This document shows positions 59,961-64,000 of a stretch of 64,000 bases of DNA, piece by piece (the first letter of the stretch is position 1; every line of letters begins with the position of its first letter). Position numbers and translations under genes: made by a program. This DNA is from Pholiota molesta (Eukaryota; Basidiomycota; Agaricomycetes; Agaricales; Strophariaceae), in the NCBI GenBank assembly GCA_014925825.1, contig JACGCK010000018.1, forward strand, positions 310,001 to 374,000, read 5' to 3'. The notes below the pieces were generated by a model. That model worked only from the letters and a program-made list of their open reading frames with translations, made no database searches and was not told the DNA's origin.

Positions 59961-60394
59961 AGGGATTAAGATATCAGATGCAATGTCGAAATGGAAAGGA
60001 AATTTTGGAGGAAATTTTAGTCCGGTGATTTAAGAGCGGGAAAGAGGCGGAATAGCATAGAAGGATGACAGAACTGGAAGGATGAATCATGATATGGGTG
60101 TGGACACGCGGCCCACAGCCCGAAAAGCCGAAGAATGGAGAGTGGGCGTCACGTTGACGCCAGGTCGACGAAACGCGCAGCAGCGGAGAAAGGGGGAGAT
60201 CAGACGCGGGGCCATCGGCGCCCGCGGAAGTCGTGATGGGACATTGGACGTTTTGATTTGAACCATGGACACTTCCTGCCAACTGGCCATCCAAAATGCA
60301 CGAATCAACGCCACGCCTCACTGTCCAAATCCAGAAATAGACGCACCAGCAGTCACCGTGGCCTGTCCACGCAGGGCACACAGCGGATGCGCGC

Positions 60395-61573
60395 TCAGTT
60401 CTCCTTCACGTCCTCGTCGATCCTGTTCTCGTCGCCGCTGAGCGTGCTGCTCGACACCGAGAACCCGCGCGCGCGCGCCGACGTCGCCGTCGGCGGCGCC
60501 GCGGATCGGCTGCCCGTGCTGGAGGTCGGGCTGCTGCTGTGCGCATCCATCTCCGGACCGAAGTTCATTTTGGCAGGGCGGAGTTGCTGCTGCTGCTGTT
60601 GGTGCTGCTGGTGTTGATGCGCGGAGGACGAACGCGGGGCAGAGGGCACCGGGGGCAAGGCGGGGAGCGGCGCGGTGGGCGGCGGGGCGCGCAGGCCTGG
60701 CACGGGTGTGGTCAGGATCCGCCTGAGTGCACGGCGAGGTCTACAACCAAAACAAACAGGAGCACAGTCAGCTCAAGTCAAAGCGGACCCCAGGCGCCAT
60801 GCAACATACCGGGCTGTGGAAGGCGCAGCGGGCGCAGCCCCGCCGGACGCGTCAGGCGCGAGGTTCGAGCAGCTCCCACTGCGCATGCGGCCGACCAGGC
60901 TCGTCGCCTCGGACGCCACGCCGCCCGCCGTGCTGCTGCGGGTGTGGTACCCGCCGCCCCCCGCGGCCGCCGCGTCCCCGCCGAGGCTCCCGCTCCGCGT
61001 CCGCGACGACACGGGGAGCGCCATCTGCAGGTGGTACGCGTTGCCCGCGGCGCGCGCCGGGGAGCGGATCGCGCCCATCGGCGACGTGCCCTGCGTGAGG
61101 CTCGAGCGCCGGCGGCGGAGGCGGGGCGCGGCGGCCTGGGTCTGCGGCTGGGCTTGAGCGCCCGAGTGCGCCTCCATCTGCGGCTGGGACTGCGACTGGG
61201 GGTGGTGCCTCAGCGCGGCGGGCTTGCAGAGTCTAGGCGACTGTATAGGGGTCGTCGAGCCGTCGCGGGTGAGCGCGTGCGGTGTCGGCGTGGCGCTCCT
61301 CCGCTCCATGTCCTTGTCCTTGCGGGCGAGGGTGAAGTCGGCCATGTCGACGTCCATGACGGACTCGTCTGGGAGAGGGATGCCGGGCGAGGAGCGCTGG
61401 GAGGGCGAGGGCGGGGCCGAGTCGGACTCGTTCCATCCCTCTGACGTATCTGAGCTGCAGGTTCCCCTTCGCTGCAGGCGGTGTGGGGCGTGTGGTGCAA
61501 GAAGCCCCGAGGAGAAGAAGGGCGAGTAGGAGGTGAATGCAGATGCAGTGGGAGTTGAGCTGAATGTGGCCAT
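60395..61573 (-). CDS. Ser/Pro/Ala-rich hypothetical protein
   Basis: Two exons (61573-60810 and 60740-60395) with a 69-nt intron (60741-60809) splice in phase to 369 aa. ATG 61573 (MATFSSTPTASAFTSY) is preferred to a more upstream in-frame ATG at 61657 because of its cleaner context; this is a judgement. The sequence is low complexity and GC-rich. It has acidic DVDMADF near residue 80, Gln/Pro stretches, a basic LRRRRSSLTQG near residue 155 (possible phosphorylation site), a poly-Gln tract and an acidic end (DENRIDEDVKEN). No domain is recognised; it is probably a disordered regulatory or adaptor protein. Confidence 0.6.
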
Positions 61574-62374
61574 GTTGGCGCAGGGTGGAAAGAATGGTAG
61601 TTGAAGGAAAGAATGGAGGAAACTGGAGGGGCGAGTTATGAATACAGTTCCATCCAACCAACACGTTGAACCAACTCACCTCGTGCCACCTGGTATTATT
61701 ATCGTGGGTATGTGTCGTATGAATTCGTTGGGTTCTTGGGCGCAGAAGAAGACGAGGTTTATAACGTTGTCGAGAACGTAGCGGTCGCCGGTAGATATGT
61801 CGAGTTGGAAAAGGAAGAATTCAAGGAACAGGTTATAATCTTTTTTTTCTCCGCTGGAATTTCAATTTCACGTTCCACTCATGCGATTGGGTGGTCATAA
61901 CAACGCGTACACAGATCAAGACACATCGGCGCAGACCTCGGAGCCCGGTGATCTACCGACCGAAGACGCCGGAGAACGCAACTGAGGTCTACCAAGGCCG
62001 CAGACTCGCCTGATGCCCTTGTGAGGCTCGCTACATATGAACGCCATTTGCCTCACTGACATGTACATGTACATACGAGGCAGGATAAAGAATCTTCGTG
62101 ATGAGGCTGTGGGCTAAGAGGGCCTCGAAAGCCAAGACCCGGCGGAGAGGCATTTGCGTTATTGGCGACAGGCTTTGGCGACACCCGCACCCGTTATTGT
62201 CCTCCTGCGACGTCTAGGCGACGGTGCACTATTCAATACCGTGCAGAGCCAACCCAGTCAGATGCTCTGGTTTATATTTCATTTCGATTTTCCAGACAAC
62301 TATTCATTGAAACGCAGACAGAAAAATTTGCCATAATTTACTACATCGATATCTACAGTGTCCCATTAAACGGA
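61574..62374. other. no gene recognised
   Basis: Upstream region of the minus-strand gene at 60395-61573 and 3' side of the J-protein gene. Short frames only, with no repeats or RNAs seen. Confidence 0.45.
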
Positions 62375-63852
62375 TCATGGTGCATTACTGTCTTGGCCCT
62401 CCCCACCTGGCTCCAGAGTGGTATCACTAGGTGGCGCTACTAGTGCGTCCTCCTCCATAATTCCATCTCGTGACGAAGGTATCGCGCGCACCGGCGTCGG
62501 CTCGGAACCCGTCCCCTCGTCCACCTCATCAACTGACGCGCCCTCTGGCAACCCCATCGGCTCCACCTCCGCAGCCCCCGCCCCCTGCGACGGCGGCGAC
62601 GTCTGCACACCACCCCCCGCTTCAGCGGCCGCGGCCTCATGCATCTCCCTCACGCGCCGGCGCACGCCCTCGCGGCGCTCCACCCCCATCTCCGCACGCT
62701 CGCTGCGCACCTGCACGAGCGCGGAGACCGCCTCGCGGTGGCCCTTGCTCAGGTCGATCAGCGGGAGTTTCATGCCCCCGGCGGGTGTAGCAGCAGCACC
62801 GGGAGGAATAGGAGCGGAAGCGGTGGCGGAGTCTGCGCCTGTAGACGCCGGTGTATCCGCCGGGCTCCGAGACGAGGCTACAGCGGGGGTGGGAGCGTCG
62901 CTAATGAAGGGAGAAAGCAGGGCGGATATCAGTGTACCGGGCACCATAGGGAACAGCCCGGCCACTAGCGACTAACGCACAAGGCCAAGGATATCAGCTG
63001 TAAACCCACATGGCGCCGAACAACACCCAGAGCAGCGCGAACGTAAGTAGTAGAAGAGACTCACCAGCACGCCAAACGCCAGAATCAGCCTCTCCTTCCT
63101 TCCGCCCTCGTCGAAGCCGTCGTCGGGGTCCCGCCGCCTTGTATACCCCGTGCCCTCGCCGCTCTCACCGTGCGTCTGGGCCCGCCCGTGCGCGGCGTAG
63201 TACGCGCGCCTTCGCCGCGCGAGCTCGTGCATGTACGGGTCGAAGTGCTGCGGCGCGGGCGCGGGGCGCGCGTTCGGGTGCGGGGAGAGCGTGCGCCCCG
63301 CGAGGAAGTCGTACGCGGCCTTGATCGTGCGGAACCGCGCGTGCGCGAGCTCCGCGCTGAGCGCCGCGGCGTGGTGCGCGTCCGGGTGGTGTGCGCGCAC
63401 GAGCTCGAAGTCTGCGCGCACGATTCAGAGGACGGCAGCAGGCAGGCGGGCACAGGCGGCGGTGGCGGGGATCGATATGTAATTTAAAAGGGTGAGGTGT
63501 GGGACACACGGCACAGGCGTCAATGGGTGTCAATTCAGAGCCCGAGGAGCAGAGGCGTACAGCGTGCTTTGATCTGCGCCTGCGATGCGCTCATGGGGAG
63601 GTGGAAGATCTGGTACGGCGTCGGGTTGGGGTGCGTCGGATACGGATATGGGTTCTTCGGGCGGGGCGGGGCCTCCTTCTCCCTCCCTACCGCGTCGTCC
63701 ATTGTAGCAGACGAAATCGTCGCATAGGCATAGGCGGCGCGAGCGGTACCCGGGTGTCGTGTTAGACTATGTCTAGGCAAGCTGAGAGGAGTTTGGAAGT
63801 TCAAGAGATAGTGGGTATGCGAAGGCAGTCGCTGGCGAGCGTGGTGGTGCAT
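62375..63852 (-). CDS. J-domain (DnaJ-type) co-chaperone
   Basis: The start ATG at 63852 gives an Arg/His/Ser-rich leader compatible with mitochondrial import. Exon 1 (63852-63561) and exon 2 (63411-63065) join in phase through a 149-nt intron. Together they give the J domain at about residues 79-130: TPYQIFHLPMSASQAQIKAR, then YFELVRAHHPD with the HPD motif, then FRTIKAAYDFLAG. J proteins stimulate the ATPase of HSP70. Exon 2 ends RLILAFGVL before a GTGAGT donor. Two acceptors are phase-compatible. One at 62971 leads into a 198-codon Ala/Pro/Glu-rich exon that starts with hydrophobic SLVAGLFPMVPGTLISALL and ends at 62375 (411 aa in total). One at 62997 stops after ten codons (223 aa). I prefer the longer form, which would make a membrane hairpin. 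Confidence 0.75.
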
Positions 63853-64000
63853 GGAGTTTATTGCCAGAATGTGGGTCCGTCGGTGGGGGCTATCGTCCGC
63901 TCGTTATGGGTTATAGCCGTTGTGGTTGTGGTCAACGATGTCACACGGCGGACATTTAACTGTCAAGTCGTGCCGCGGCTTGTCATGTCAAGTCAGTTGT
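63853..64000. promoter_or_regulatory. upstream region of J-protein gene
   Basis: The last 148 bases lie immediately upstream of the J-protein start on the minus strand. Position alone suggests the promoter; no TATA or other element is obvious. The window ends here. Confidence 0.3.

Noticed and set aside
60539..61444. 301-codon plus ORF, very Arg/Gly-rich
   Set aside because: Antisense shadow of the Ser/Pro/Ala-rich minus gene; the spliced minus model is in phase and better supported.

Overview
The window looks like nuclear DNA of a basidiomycete mushroom-forming fungus (Agaricomycetes). Genes on both strands are split by many very short introns (about 49-69 nt, mostly GT-AG with a few GC-AG). 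The gene families also fit: a large F-box protein of the expanded mushroom type, an aryl-alcohol-oxidase-like GMC enzyme, an SPT5-like KOW protein, a HECT-like protein and a duplicated-domain Vps10 receptor. I had no search tools. Family calls rest on motifs read from conceptual splicing, and exon borders were checked by phase where stated.

Layout. 1-8.4 kb is repeat-rich. It holds a minus-strand HECT-like gene with a Pro-rich hexapeptide array, a GA microsatellite, a 156-bp tandem array between two 505-bp direct repeats, and a near-perfect 99-nt-arm palindrome. 8.7-11.3 kb holds an intact SPT5-like gene (six exons, 779 aa). 12.2-13.8 kb contains two fused relics: an ABC-transporter membrane-domain fragment and an SSN6/CYC8-like tail. 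An 18-bp minisatellite follows. 15.1-18.1 kb is an intact three-exon gene for a 968-aa protein that resembles a DDE/RNase-H-like transposase of no class I can name. 19.6-21.8 kb is a minus-strand gene built from duplicated exon-intron modules. 25.2-27.8 kb is a frameshifted ABC transporter. These two minus-strand genes share a duplicated upstream block of about 430 bp.

29-33.7 kb is a coiled-coil gene with many exons. 34.1-37.9 kb is a Zn2Cys6 transcription factor with a 10-nt microexon. 38.7-42.6 kb is a convergent redox pair (old yellow enzyme and GMC oxidoreductase), each with a single-base frame break. 45.4-50.8 kb is a complete VPS10 sorting receptor. It is followed by a convergent two-WSC-domain secreted protein and an inverted relic of the VPS10 first exon. 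55.5-58.2 kb is an F-box gene between two identical, divergent tRNA-Ile(AAU) genes. The right end has a G-rich repeat, a Ser-rich hypothetical gene and a J-domain protein gene.

Function. The housekeeping anchors are VPS10, the J-protein and the tRNAs. Regulation is represented by the Zn-cluster factor, the F-box protein and the HECT-like protein. OYE plus GMC may form a small redox pair. The first 28 kb and the stretches around the relics are accessory in character. The best candidates for something undescribed are the 968-aa transposase-like protein, the long palindrome, the modular-exon gene with its shared upstream block, and the HECT-like gene.
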